From NCBI GenBank assembly GCA_964035795.1, contig OZ038320.1, forward strand, positions 11,878,118 through 11,942,117: a stretch of 64,000 bases of DNA, read 5' to 3'. Position numbers and translations under genes: made by a program. Under the pieces are notes generated by a model that ran no database searches, was not told the DNA's origin, and saw only the letters and a list, made by a program, of their open reading frames with translations. Position 1 is the stretch's first letter; every line of letters begins with the position of its first letter. The DNA comes from Pterobdella sp. o SKG-2022 (Eukaryota > Annelida > Clitellata > Hirudinida > Piscicolidae). Positions 12,127 to 24,600 of this stretch are shown here, piece after piece.

Positions 12127-13661
12127 TTTAAAGAGCAATAAACTAAATCAATAGATTTATTCTTTAATAATAGAAATTTTTAGACTACTTTTGTTAATAA
12201 GAATGTTTCATTATCAAAAAAACATCTGCCACATATAATTCTATTAAATTATGAAGAATAAGATTAATGAAAACTAATTGAAAAACTACGAAACATGATA
12301 TACAAAACGGTACAACTAATTTCAGTCAGAAGTCTGTATAAATGAATAAACAAATGTTTAAATATTTTCTTTATGAATAATGACTAATATAAGTTAAATG
12401 TTGGATCTAAACTCAATTCTTTTAAAGTTTGAGCAAACTTTCAAATAATTATTTAATTTCACATAAAGAGATTTGTTAACTTTAAAAAATGAATATTTCC
12501 TGGGAGAAATGCAAATAAGAACTAAACTATAATCATTTTTTTTGAATAATAAATGTATTTGAAAAAACCAAAAAGTTATTTTTTAAAAGCATAATGGTAT
12601 TCAAAATTATAGAAAATACATGTAAAGCTCTTTTAAAAAATATTTATTTCCTTAATCTTTTATTGTGATATTCTAAAGCATGATTTCGTTTCACCAGTTG
12701 TTTGACTTCTTTTTTTAATTTTACTAAAATGACAACCCAATCTTAAGTATGTTTTCATAAAATATCTACTTTTTAAAAATCTAATTGAAAGGAAATCTTC
12801 AGCAACAATAAAACCATGTTACTAAATAATTTTAATTTTCTCAAATTACTCTTTTTTCCCAATAACCTTTGAGCTTGAAATCTAAGGTGTTACTTCTGGC
12901 TTTATGTCAAATTATCTCACTTAGTCTTCTATGTTATTCAATTCTCCAACTCTCATATATTTTTCTTTTTATATCAAAAGCAGAAAACGGATACAACAAT
13001 TTCTGACTTTTTTAACAGCAAGTGCTCTCAGTATCTAGTTAAAGCTTTACGTTGAACTACTGATACGCCTTTTTTTGCGGTCTGCCAAGCAATATTTCAA
13101 TTTTAAGTAATAGTTTGTTCCGAACCATGGGACCGATTTCTGAAGCTTTTTTTCCTGCCCGCCTTGATCTTTTGCATTCCCTATCAGTTACTGGAAGAGC
13201 CTCATTTAACGTTTTTGAGATACTGTTTGCACTCACAAGCACGGTGAACTACACCCTCTTTGCTCACAGCTTTGAACAAAACAATCCTTACACTCAGTAA
13301 TCACGATAACTATTTTTTAACGAACTGCCACAATTTCGAGGTGAGGTGGCTAACATGCTTCAATGATTCTAGTAGTAAAACTGCCTGAAGTTTTGCTACT
13401 AATAGAGCTAGTTCCGTCATTTGCTTTCCAGGAATATCAAATAGTAAAAGCACAACAAAGTAATTCTTGGTTTTCCAGATTTGAAATCTAGAACTAGACT
13501 GATCTAATTCAAATCTAAAATAAATACTTAGTAAACTTTCAATTTAGTTATTCAAAGAAATGTGGAGATGACCCAACAGCTGGAGATAAATACTAAGGTT
13601 TACTTTTAAAAACTATTTTATCGCTTTTGACAGCATTGGTTTTCAAAATAAAAAGTTGAAA
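12127..13661. other. Divergent intergenic region between Fe65 and ESF1
   Basis: Fe65 starts leftward at 12126 and ESF1 rightward at 13662, so this 1.5 kb should hold both promoters. It is mostly AT-rich. A block at about 13020-13300 has higher GC and broken open frames on both strands but no family I recognise; it may be a decayed mobile element. Confidence 0.5.
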
Positions 13662-16600
13662 ATGGATAAACTTAAAAATGACGAGCGTTTCAAAGATGCT
13701 TTAACAAATCCAAAATATTTCAAAACCAATAAAAAGGATAAAAAAGTAAAATTAGATAAAAGATTCCAACGTATATTAACAGATAAAGATTTCACTCTTA
13801 AATATTCAGTTGATAGTAAAGGAAAGCCTTTAAAACAATCTGCTAATGAAGATCTCAAAAAGTGTGTTTATTTAATCAATTTTTTAGTATATTTTCACTT
13901 GAAAATAATTTTTATCAAAGGTACTATGAATATGAAGAAGAGACAAATCAAGAAAAAGTTTCTAAAATGAAAAAAGAAAAAAAAAAGTCAGAAGAAAGTT
14001 CTGAGAGTGAAGAGGAATCTGAAGAAGAATCTGGCAGTAGTAGTAGTGAAAGTGGTAGTTCGAGTGATGAAGAAGACTCCAAAAATGTTTCAGAAGGTAA
14101 TCAAATGATTTATACAATTTTCAATTTTGTTCAAAAGATTTTGAGCTATATTTGAAAAAATAGTTTTTTAAGTTTATAATGCATTATCAACTATCAATAG
14201 AAGAGGTAGATGATCAGATGTGGGATGAGAGAGATGCAGACACAGCAACAACAGATGAAGCTACCCGAAGGTTGGCTATTTGTAACATGGATTGGGACCA
14301 CATCAAAGCTATTGATCTCTTCACATTATTCACTTCCTTCAAGCCTTCAGCTGGCTCTATACTATCCGTTTCTGTAAGCTTTTTTTCATGAAAAAAAATA
14401 TCTATCAAATTTTAAAAAAATAAATTCTCAATTTATTTATAATCATCTTGATCTATATTTTATTTTTTGAATGGTTGTATTTAAATAATTTTTTTCAGAT
14501 TTATCCTTCAGATTTTGGCAAAGAACGAATGAAACAGGAAGAAATGTATGGACCTCAAGAACTGAAGGCTGATAAAAATGAAGGTGAATTATCAAAACAC
14601 TGAAAACATAATAAAAACTAAATATTTTTTCCAAGATTAACTAACCTTGTCAAGTACTATTATGCCATAAAATGTTTCACTAACTATAGTTTATTTAAAA
14701 AGATTTTTTAAACAATATTAGTTATTTTAATAAAAACAACATTTTCAATTATTACTTGTACTTTTAACGAAAATCCTCGTATTTCATAATAAAAACTATT
14801 AGTGTTTACAAATCTCCTCAATTTATTTTGCTAGAGAAAATCATATTTATCTTTTTTCAAAAATTGGTAATATTCATTTATATATACAATATAAGTTGTT
14901 TTATGCTTGATAATATAGAGTTCCAGTTAAAACATACAAATTGACACAGCTGATATTTTTCTATATGATGTACAGATGAAAAGCAATACAACGAACGTTT
15001 ACGTAAGTACCAATTAAATCGGCTCAAGTATTATTACGCCGTGATGGAGTGTGACTCAGTGCAGACAGCTGACAGCATATACAACAACTGTAATAATATA
15101 GAGTTTGAAGCTAGTTCTACTGTCATAGATCTCAGGTATTGTTATTTTCAATCGTTTTTTCTCAATATGATGCCCTTTTAGTTGTCAAAACTTAACATTT
15201 AATAATACTGTTCATAGCACTTTATACTACTAATTGAATATTTATACGTGATGATTCTCAACAGATTCATTCCTGATGACATGGATTTTGACTCAGTAGC
15301 AACAGACACAGCCACCTCTCTGGCTCCCTCTGGCGAATATCAACCTAGTCCCTTCTTCAACACTGCCCTCCATCAAGCAAAGGTGCTTCAGAGCTTGTTT
15401 TTTTACAAATTTGTGTAGATTTGTGATTGATTTGTCATTTAGAAACGATATATGTGAAATAAATATAATTTCCTTTTTAATTAAAATACTTTGTAAAGGT
15501 GAATTTAACTTGGGATGAGACCCCAATGAAAAGGAAGATGGTTTTGAATAAAGATTTGAGAAAAATTACTGATGAGGATGATAATCTATTCAATCAGTAT
15601 GTGGCATCTGATTCTGAAGATGATGTAAAAGGAAATGATGATGGTGAAAATAGTGATGAAGAAAAAAATGATGATGATGATGATGAAAAAGAAAATGAAG
15701 ATGACGATGATGATAGTAATGTAGATAGCGAAGAAGACGAAAATGAAGAGGATGTTGTGAATAGTGGTGAAAATGATGAGTCAGTTGATGATGAAGTTGA
15801 TGAAAAAATAGAAATTAAAAGCAAGAAAAGTAAAAACACGAATAACGTCAAAACGAGTAATAATTTATCAAAATCATTAAACTCAAAAGCAAATAAGAAA
15901 ATTCAAAATTCAAAGGATACAAATAATAACAAACAAAGAACTGTCAATAAACCATTGAAAAATAAAAAATTAGCAACCTCACTGCAAAATAGCTTAAAAA
16001 CGCCATCAACGAAAATGGAATTAAAGTGTAGGAAGAGAAAGGCGAGCGATGATTTTGATGATCAAGTAAATAAATATAAAGATTTACTGAAACAGATCAA
16101 AGAAGATGAGGATAAAGACAAAAAAGATGATGATATTGATATGGAAGTTACATGGAAAACAGGTTTCTTTATTAGTTTTTGGCAATTTTTGCTATTTTGA
16201 ATGGACGCCAACATAATCAATAATGTTAGGCATTGTTATTATAACTTACTTTTTTCATTAATTCTATTTCAAAACTATGTAAAAAAAATTCAACTAATAT
16301 TTTTTATTTATTTATTCTTTGACTTATATTAACTTTCGATAGTAATAATATGTAAATGGTCACCAAACGAGAATGATAAAATCAATGACATTCACCGTTG
16401 AAATCACAATGAAGGAACACTCGAGGCGGCAGAGGAAGTGATAAGGAAGAAGAGAAGGAGTGAGATGACATCCTTTGAAAAGTACCATGAAAAAAGGAAA
16501 ATGAAGAGGAAGATAAAGAAGTTGAACAAATTGCAGAGTAAAAGGACAGGTGTTCATTTACTGATATTTTTTCAATGAAGTTTTTTATCGTCTATACATA

Positions 16601-17171
16601 TGGGCCGTAGTTTTTGATATTTCAGCCATATGAATCAAAATAAATGTCTAGATTGACTTTATAAATTTAATATCTATCAATCTATCAGTCAAATCTTTTT
16701 TAAGAAGGTTTTTTGTTGTTGAAAAACACTATCTATAACTATCATATCCATATCTATATAACTATAAATACCGATAATTTGCAGAATCAGAGGACGAAAA
16801 GGCACCTCAAGAAGAGGATCTGAGTGAGACTCAACGGGCCAACCTACAGTTGTTGATGATGGATGCTATAAATGTTCCTGGTGATGACGATGATGGTGTC
16901 AAGAAGAAGTTGAGTAAAAGACAAAAGTTGAAACAAAAGATCAAAATGAAGAAGACTCAGAAAGAACAAGAAAAAGTTAAGGTATCGTTTTATGCTCCAT
17001 TTATAGTATGTTTTTAAGTTTATTTTTATTTAATTGTTTATTTTGGCTATTTTCGCATAATGATCAGTTTATTTATATCAAATATTTCCTTAAAACCAGC
17101 ACCAAAAGGTATCCGACCCGAGGTTTGCCAAGATGTACACAGATGAAGATTATTTCAGGGAACAGCGTTGA
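13662..17171 (+). CDS. ESF1: ESF1 nucleolar pre-rRNA processing protein, 9 exons, 614 aa
   Basis: Exons 13662-13861, 13921-14096, 14201-14373, 14499-14583, 14976-15135, 15265-15382, 15499-16162, 16785-16981 and 17100-17171 (stop TGA) total 1845 nt with matching phases. Family signatures in order: DERFKDALTNPKYF with VKLDKRFQRIL and SVDSKGKPLKQS (res 1-66); an acidic Ser/Glu stretch; TRRLAICNMDWDHIKAIDLF and IYPSDFGKERMKQE; LKYYYAVMECDSVQTADSIY; DLRFIPDDMDFDS; VNLTWDET. A long Asp/Glu/Lys low-complexity region follows, then a short end with SDPRFAKMYTDEDY (NUC153-like). ESF1 is needed for early pre-rRNA cleavage and 18S rRNA formation in the nucleolus. The protein stops soon after the NUC153-like motif, shorter than the human protein of about 850 aa. 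The start is the first ATG before the conserved N-terminus. Confidence 0.95.
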
Positions 17172-17198
17172 ATTTGCACATACATTTTTGAATTTCGA

Positions 17199-17204
17199 AA
17201 TAAA
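17199..17204 (+). promoter_or_regulatory. PolyA signal of ESF1
   Basis: AATAAA lies 28 bp after the ESF1 stop codon on the same strand. Confidence 0.6.
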
Positions 17205-18610
17205 ATTTTACAATATCTTTGTTCAATAATATACGAAATCCAATTACTTAATTTTAGCTTTTAATGCCATAAAAAAATTATAAATATCTTAATTATATAA
17301 TAGAAAAAAATAGTTAACGCGTCAAATTTTTATTTTTTGTTTGACATAGAGTTATCATAAATAAGATTTCTTCATTTATTAAATTTTCAAATGCATGTGA
17401 ATAAACGTATCACTGCGGCATTGATCAATCGATCATTCAAGTAGACAAGTGCTTGTTAATGCAAGACACTTCTGATTGATGCTAAAAAACCGATCAATCA
17501 AAATATTTTCAAGGAATATTTCTCAGTCTCAATAAAAACAATTAAAATAGCACTGGTGGAAGTTTTCCTTTTATTATAGTGTTAAGTAACTTTGTTCGTA
17601 CAAAAAAATTATGAGCAATACAACATTTTAGCCGCGTTAAATGATGTTTTAAGGTACTTTTAAAGCCGCTCTCTTTCAGTTTCGTTTAAGCATGAGAAAA
17701 AGTTTTATAATTTTCGACTAAATGAAGTCATTCCATAAAGGTTGTTCACACAACATAATGTCAAGTCTAAGTAGGATCACTTGACGATTTTTGATGATTA
17801 ACGATGAATTGAATATTTCGAGTATAAATTGAAATCTTGTTTCTACAAATGATTTTCACACGCTATATTTATGAATTTTCTAAGTAGTCTTAAACATATT
17901 GAATTATTTAATTTTTAAAGTTTGTCTTATTTCTCACAAACATCTTCAGAAGCAATAGAGGCTAGAACAAGAGTCATGAGAAAATCAATCGAAAAAATAA
18001 AGTTATTTACTATATAAAAAAATAATTAAAAAAATATATCTTACTAATTTTTGGAAGTATTTTACGACATAATCAATATTTATGCTCAGATTTTATTTTT
18101 GAAATATTCAAAAAAAATTGGTGAAGAGTACTTCTTATGGAAATCTATTGAAAAATTTCACCACAAGTTTCGTGAAAGCATTCAAATAATTGGTTTTTAA
18201 CGATTAAATAGGTATGAATAAATTAGTAGTTTGAAAGATCCATCTATCGTAAGCATTAGTATGATGAGTGATTCATTTGATTATTTTGCAACTAAAAATT
18301 TTAAAGTACTCCTCATTCTCTCAGTAAATTTTTTCCAATAGTTAACATGATGTTTGATGAATCGGTTATGTATCCCGTTATAAAGAATTTTATGTATACA
18401 TTCAAATGAGCTAGCAAGTATATAAGCAGATGCATTCTGAGGCCAGCTCACCAATAAAACTTTGAAACTCAAATAAAAATATTACTTTATCTAGCAAATA
18501 AATATTACGATTTTTTAAGTTAATTTTATTTAAACTGATAAACTAAAAATCTTGAATGTTGGCAAGTTAATTCATTAAAAGAATCGACAGGCTGTAGATG
18601 GGTCCCTAAA
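17205..18610. other. Intergenic, ESF1 to Wnt
   Basis: AT-rich spacer expected to hold the Wnt promoter. I see no coding exon or recognisable repeat. Confidence 0.5.
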
Positions 18611-21600
18611 ATGGAGATATGGTTAGCTTGCTCAGTACCACCTTCCTTGTGCTTGAGTGCTTTGTAATGTGAGTCTATAGTGTTAAAGTTTATTAGTTTT
18701 ATTCTATTGATTTTTCTGTCTAAATAAAATTTTATCAGTGGGTTAGTTGTCTTAGAGGTCTTTTAATTAGTTTTCGTGGCATAAGATATTTAATTGTTCA
18801 GACATAAGATTTTTTTATGAAGTTTATCTAAATAGAGTTTTGGCAAATTACAAAGCTTTCTTATTTTTAAAATACTTCAAAAGCATTTTTTTTATATCAA
18901 TGCTAGTTTACTATTGTATATCCATGGATAACCTCCGTTAATTACATTCACACCTCAATTGTTGAAGCTATTGATGCTTTTCAACACAACTATCCATTAA
19001 CCCTCACAGATATTCAAACGGTTATCCTCTGACGAAATACAACTTAACCACTTCGAAACAACATCAATATATTTCTAAATCATTGTCAAGTGAACCATCA
19101 GAGCATTACGCTAAATCTATCAAAAGAACTTCATATAATAAAAACATCACCTCTACCCATTGGCAAACGTCACAGCATGATACAAATCAAGTATCTACAC
19201 AAATTCGAATGTCTTCTAAGGAACAACTCAGTATACTATTGTCTCATCCCTCTCCTTCGGTCACTTGTCTGCCTTTCAAACAACTTGGCATGTACCACTA
19301 CTGCCTACATCAACCCGCGGTGGGTTTTTTTGGTTTCCGAATTGATTGGGTTCATGAGACACTACTCCATATAATGATAAAAATGATATTAAAACTCATC
19401 ATATAATATTATCAAGTGCTAGAACAAAGTTAATTTAAATATGTAGTATTATTTTTTCAAAAAAGATACTAATGATGTGTCTTAAAGTTTCAAACAAAAC
19501 CTTCTTATTTCTTGATACTGTAAGCAGGTTTCGAAAAGTGATTTAGCTGTTTAATTAACTAAATATAAAAAGGTCCTTGTCAAGTAATTTATACTCAAGT
19601 TCAACAATAATATTTATTATTGCATAAATTCATAATAATATATTTTAGAAAGCGAAACTGAATTTTTTCAAAGTTTTTTAGGGCAATTAGACAAAAAAAT
19701 CTATAACTTTCGATAAATTTAATCTAACATAACACGTCAGTTATTAATCTAGTGAAATAATATTTACAATGGGTAAAAAGTTGCGTCTATAAAATAGTTT
19801 TGGATAAAAATTCTTTCAGTTTGCTTCGATCATAAAAATAGTTTAAAAGCTATTTTTATACCAACCATAGTAATGATCAATAAAAACGTGTTTTTCTTAT
19901 ATCTTCATTTACAAAATAAAATTCAGCAATCATTAAAAAACCGCCCGTGTTAAACTATATTTTAAATTTCCTTCCAACCAAAAAATTATGTGAAGCAAAA
20001 ATTTCCATAACATGAATATTCAGAGTATATCAAACGGTATATGGTTTCCATCAAGTCATTTAATTAAAACAACGCAGGTGGCCATGGCTGCCGTGGTAGG
20101 TATGCACAAGTCGTTGATGGAGTGTGCCCGACATATGAGCAATCATAGATGGAATTGTGGCATCCCACCGTCACATTTCAACAACTTTTCGAGCAGTTCT
20201 CATTACAAATACTATCAAAACCCTTACAGTTATTTTCATGTTTTGAAGAACCCACTTGTCAAAAAGAGTTTGTAAATATTTGAAATTGTTGGCATTCTAA
20301 ATACATTCAATCACTGTGTTAATTATAACTCGACTTTTACTTGAAACCAGTTTCCTCCATTTCGAATTAATTTCAATTTCTCATAAATGCTCACATGTTA
20401 TCCATCACTAATCTCCCACACACTTCCAAATTGACCAAGCAACTATTCAAAATTAATCATAGAAACTGTTTCACAATGAACCAAAAAACCTCCCACCAGA
20501 CACGAAAGAGTCTGCCGTGATGTTAGGCTTGATGGCCGCAGGAGGGACATGGGAGGTGGCTAGAAGGTGCTTGAGCGGTGAAGTGCCTTGTGGTTGCTAT
20601 AAAGAGGTTACATTTGGCGTGTTTCTTTGTACTTGTGAGTTTAGTAATGAACAGTTTTACAAAAGCAATTTTAAAAATTTCTGTAACTTTAATTCATTAA
20701 GTAAGTTTTCACATGATTAATATTTATTTAATTAACTGTTTTTTGTAAGCTTCAGTTTGTTAAAACTTATGATAAAATTACAAATATCATCATCATCATC
20801 ACTTTTGTAAAAGATTTAAATTGTTATTTTTCCATTTATTGTTTTAGCATTTATATTCTGTTTGAGCGCAACGATAAAAAATTGCGATGAAAGACGGCAT
20901 AACTTCATAGTTTTATTATTTATTAATAATCAGCATTGGCCTAACAGAGATCCAGTCAAAACAGCCAATGGAGATACCCGGAAGAGTGTGGCACTAGTAT
21001 ACAATATGCTAGTGCCGTGGTGAAAGATTTGATGGAAGGAAGAATGAACCAAAAAATCAAAAACAACTTGGTTAAAAATAGCAAGAAAAGAATTGAAAAA
21101 CGAAAAAAAAATTATAAACAGATGAGAAAAAAATTCAGAAATGAAATAAAACGAGAACCCGGAGCAGGAAATGCTCAGCGGAGGAACAAAAGAATGGTGG
21201 TGATAAGTGATGATGGTACTTGGAGATTACAGCGGCATAACATGATGATTGGGAGGAAGGTATGTTTTTGTAATTTATATGCCTCTTTAATGATTCGATG
21301 CATTCTTGTAAAGTTTTGATGGTTTTATTATATATTAATTATTTTTAATGCTGCTTTTATTTTTATATTTCTAGGAAATACTGACTTGAGAGCTAAGATA
21401 GATATACTCTAATATAACAATATTTAAAAAAATAATAACATTGTTTGTTTCAAAAAATATTGTTAGTTAAATAAATCAGTTATTTTGTATTGTTCGAGAG
21501 TTTCTAGTTAGGTATATATTCAAAGTTTGTTTCTTCCATTCTTCTCTTTTTTGAGCTTTTGTCTTGGCTTCATCCAGGCCCGTTAAACCTATTCCTTCAT

Positions 21601-24600
21601 TGTATTTTTTGTTACTGTGGCACATTCATGCGTGAACGCCCTTTTTGTTTTTCACCACTGAATGCATTTCGAAGCTCTATTGCCATCGGTAGGTTTGGCC
21701 TGCGTAGAATATGTCCAAAGTAGCTCCATCTTCTTTTCCTTATCAATTCTCTTACGTCTTCATTTTTGGTTTTCATTTTAGATGCGGTTTGGATAGAATA
21801 TCCGACATATTTTTTTCAAAAATTTTTTTTCGAAAACATTTAGACTGTATTCTAATATAATTATAATATAACTAATTAATTTTTTTAGCTATCATAAATC
21901 AATCTCTTCAAATCTATAGTTTCGGATTAAAACTAGCAACGGTTATTAGCAATTATTTATTATTTATGTATTCTTAACAAACAAGGATCAAGCATTTAAT
22001 CATGTTCTATCATAAATATCTTCTACGTTACATACACTCTTTAAACTAAAACATTGATTGAGCCTTGATTTATGATCATTAAAACAGGACATATATATAA
22101 ATATGAATGAACAGGTAATCGGGTCTAAAGCATAACGAATACTTTAATAAAAGCTTAATCACGCTCGACTAATTAAAAGCTTGCTTCATTCGTTTACTTC
22201 ACTTTGTTCACAACCATTTTATTTTGTAGATTTATTATTGTTTATCACCTAAAAAAATTAAGTTTTCGAGTGTTGAGAGCCAATAAAAATAAAGAAAGGG
22301 GAGGGGTTATAAAATGAACCAATCAGAAACGTTTAATTTAAATAAAAAACATTTAAATTTTAAACTTTAAACGCTAAAAGGTTGCAAGCTCTACAAAGTT
22401 CAAGCTAGTCAACAGTATTTAAAAGCAATAACAAAAGTCCATTTTCAACACCATTATCTATAGAACTCATTTTATTTAATGATAAATTTTTTAAGTAAGA
22501 TTTTTTAAACGCATTATTTTATTAAAGATTAAAAATGAAATTCTTCAGATGGTTTTCTCATTAAAAAACATACTTTTAGTGCTATATCGATGAAAGTTAT
22601 TCACGAAAAGAGCAACAATAAAAACGTTGAAACCAGTGAAAAGCTGTAACAATATGAGAAGTGGCATGGCACGTCTATGCAGCACTAAAACTTCAAGATT
22701 GATCTAAAAGCTAACGTAAAACGAGTGTAAAAACCTTCGAAATGATGCGGTGCTGAGATGAAGAGCATTTATAATAGCAGACGACTGTTACAAAGTTTTT
22801 CAAAATCGAGAAAAAACTATTCTTTAAAATTGATGCTTAAAAATTGAGATTTATATAATATAAGTTAAACGTTGAAAGATTACATTATATGAAGCAAGAA
22901 AAATATTTTTAGTATTATGATCAGTATGCTTCGATGACAAATTTATCACTTTTACGCTCCGCATCTGTATAGACATCAATAAAATAGATGAAAAAGTTAA
23001 GATACATAAAACTGTTAACTCATGCTTTTGAGACAAAATAAGACTAGTTAAAAAAATCAATTTTTCAGGCATGTTCGTTTTATTGTGTTTACTTGTTTCT
23101 AGAAAAGTGAAAAAATTATAAATATTTCAAACACAAATAAAAATTACTTTTTGTTTAACAAAGAAAATGAGTCACAAATGCACAAAAAAATTTTAAAAAT
23201 CCCAAAAATACAGATGAACAAAAATAAATAAAGACACAAAAAGATTTTTAAAGGACTATGATTATAAAGAAAAACACATAAGCAATATAACTTAAAAAAA
23301 AAAACCTCAAAGACTCGGAAAAACAAAAAACTCTAATGAATGTATATAGAAAGATTAATAGACATCAACTAAAGGCCAAATTAAAAAAAAAGCCGAGAAG
23401 GAGCATTGGAACAGAAGCAATCAGTCAGTTGGCTGCTTAGTGGTGTAACTTCTTCAAGAAATCTCAATCAACACTTTTACCTTTCTCCTATTCGTTGCAT
23501 ACATATGTATATTTGTATAGGTTTACATCTTTATATAAAAATTTTTAATTATCTATATTAAAATAGATTTATGTATATGTTAGTATACATGTATATATGG
23601 TAATATAGTATGCGTATTTATTTGTATATATTATAAACAATGGATCAATTATTTATTTCAATTATGATATATATACAATGTATTGGCGTGAATAAATATT
23701 CACATAAGCGTTTGTATGTTTAATATATAACAGATTATTGTTTTAAAAAGTTACAAACCATATGCAAAAAAATAAAAACTTCAATTTATTACAATGGAAG
23801 TTTATAAAACCAAAAAATCTTCAATCCTATAAATAAATGCCTGAAAGAGACTATTTAGAATGAAGTGTGTAAAATAGAAATCATGGTTATTGTCCTCTCA
23901 GAAGCCGTAGTTACACTTATATTCTAAAAATTGTGATATCCTTTATATTTTGAGTTTTAAAATATTAAACCCAGACGGTCCTTTCGAGTGTTTATGGTTT
24001 GCTTGCTACTTGTAACCCATATTTTAATTACTATCGGTAATTTGGCTTAGAATATTATAGTAACGATAGACAATTTCTATCCTAACTTTTTAAACAATAA
24101 AAACCCATACAAAAATGTAGATGACTTGAATAACAATGGAGCCACAGATAGGTGAGGAAATAAAACTTCATCAATCATTCGATTTTTCTAAAACTGTTCG
24201 CTAAGTATGCTTTTTCTTATATAAAATCTGTTGATAGATTGCAGTAGTTACAGAAAATATCAGAGGTGTAAAAATAACTAGAAAACTATAACTATTGGCT
24301 GCCGGTCGTACTCCATTGGCTGCCGGTCGTACTAAGAGCCCAGTTCAAGTTGCTATGGCTCACGGCTAACATCTTATACTTTAATCAGCCAGCTTATTTA
24401 TATGACCGTCTTTCCATCAGACAGACTTTTGAGTCTCTCAGGTCTTCCAACACTGGTTTATGCCTACATCAGCCTGTCTCTTCTAAACCTTTCTTACATC
24501 GCTCCTTCTCGCATATCGCCCCTCACTTATGGAACTCTCTTCCACTTAATGTCCGTCTTTCACCTTCTCTTAAAATTTTTCGCAAGCGTTTAAAAACGCA

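Noticed and set aside
13021..13300. Possible Tc1-like transposase fragment or small RNA gene in the Fe65/ESF1 spacer
   Set aside because: Neither a convincing transposase motif nor snRNA signatures (U1-U6, U11/U12) could be found.
15594..15851. 85-codon Ser/Phe-rich minus-strand frame
   Set aside because: Antisense shadow of the Asp/Glu-rich ESF1 exon 7.
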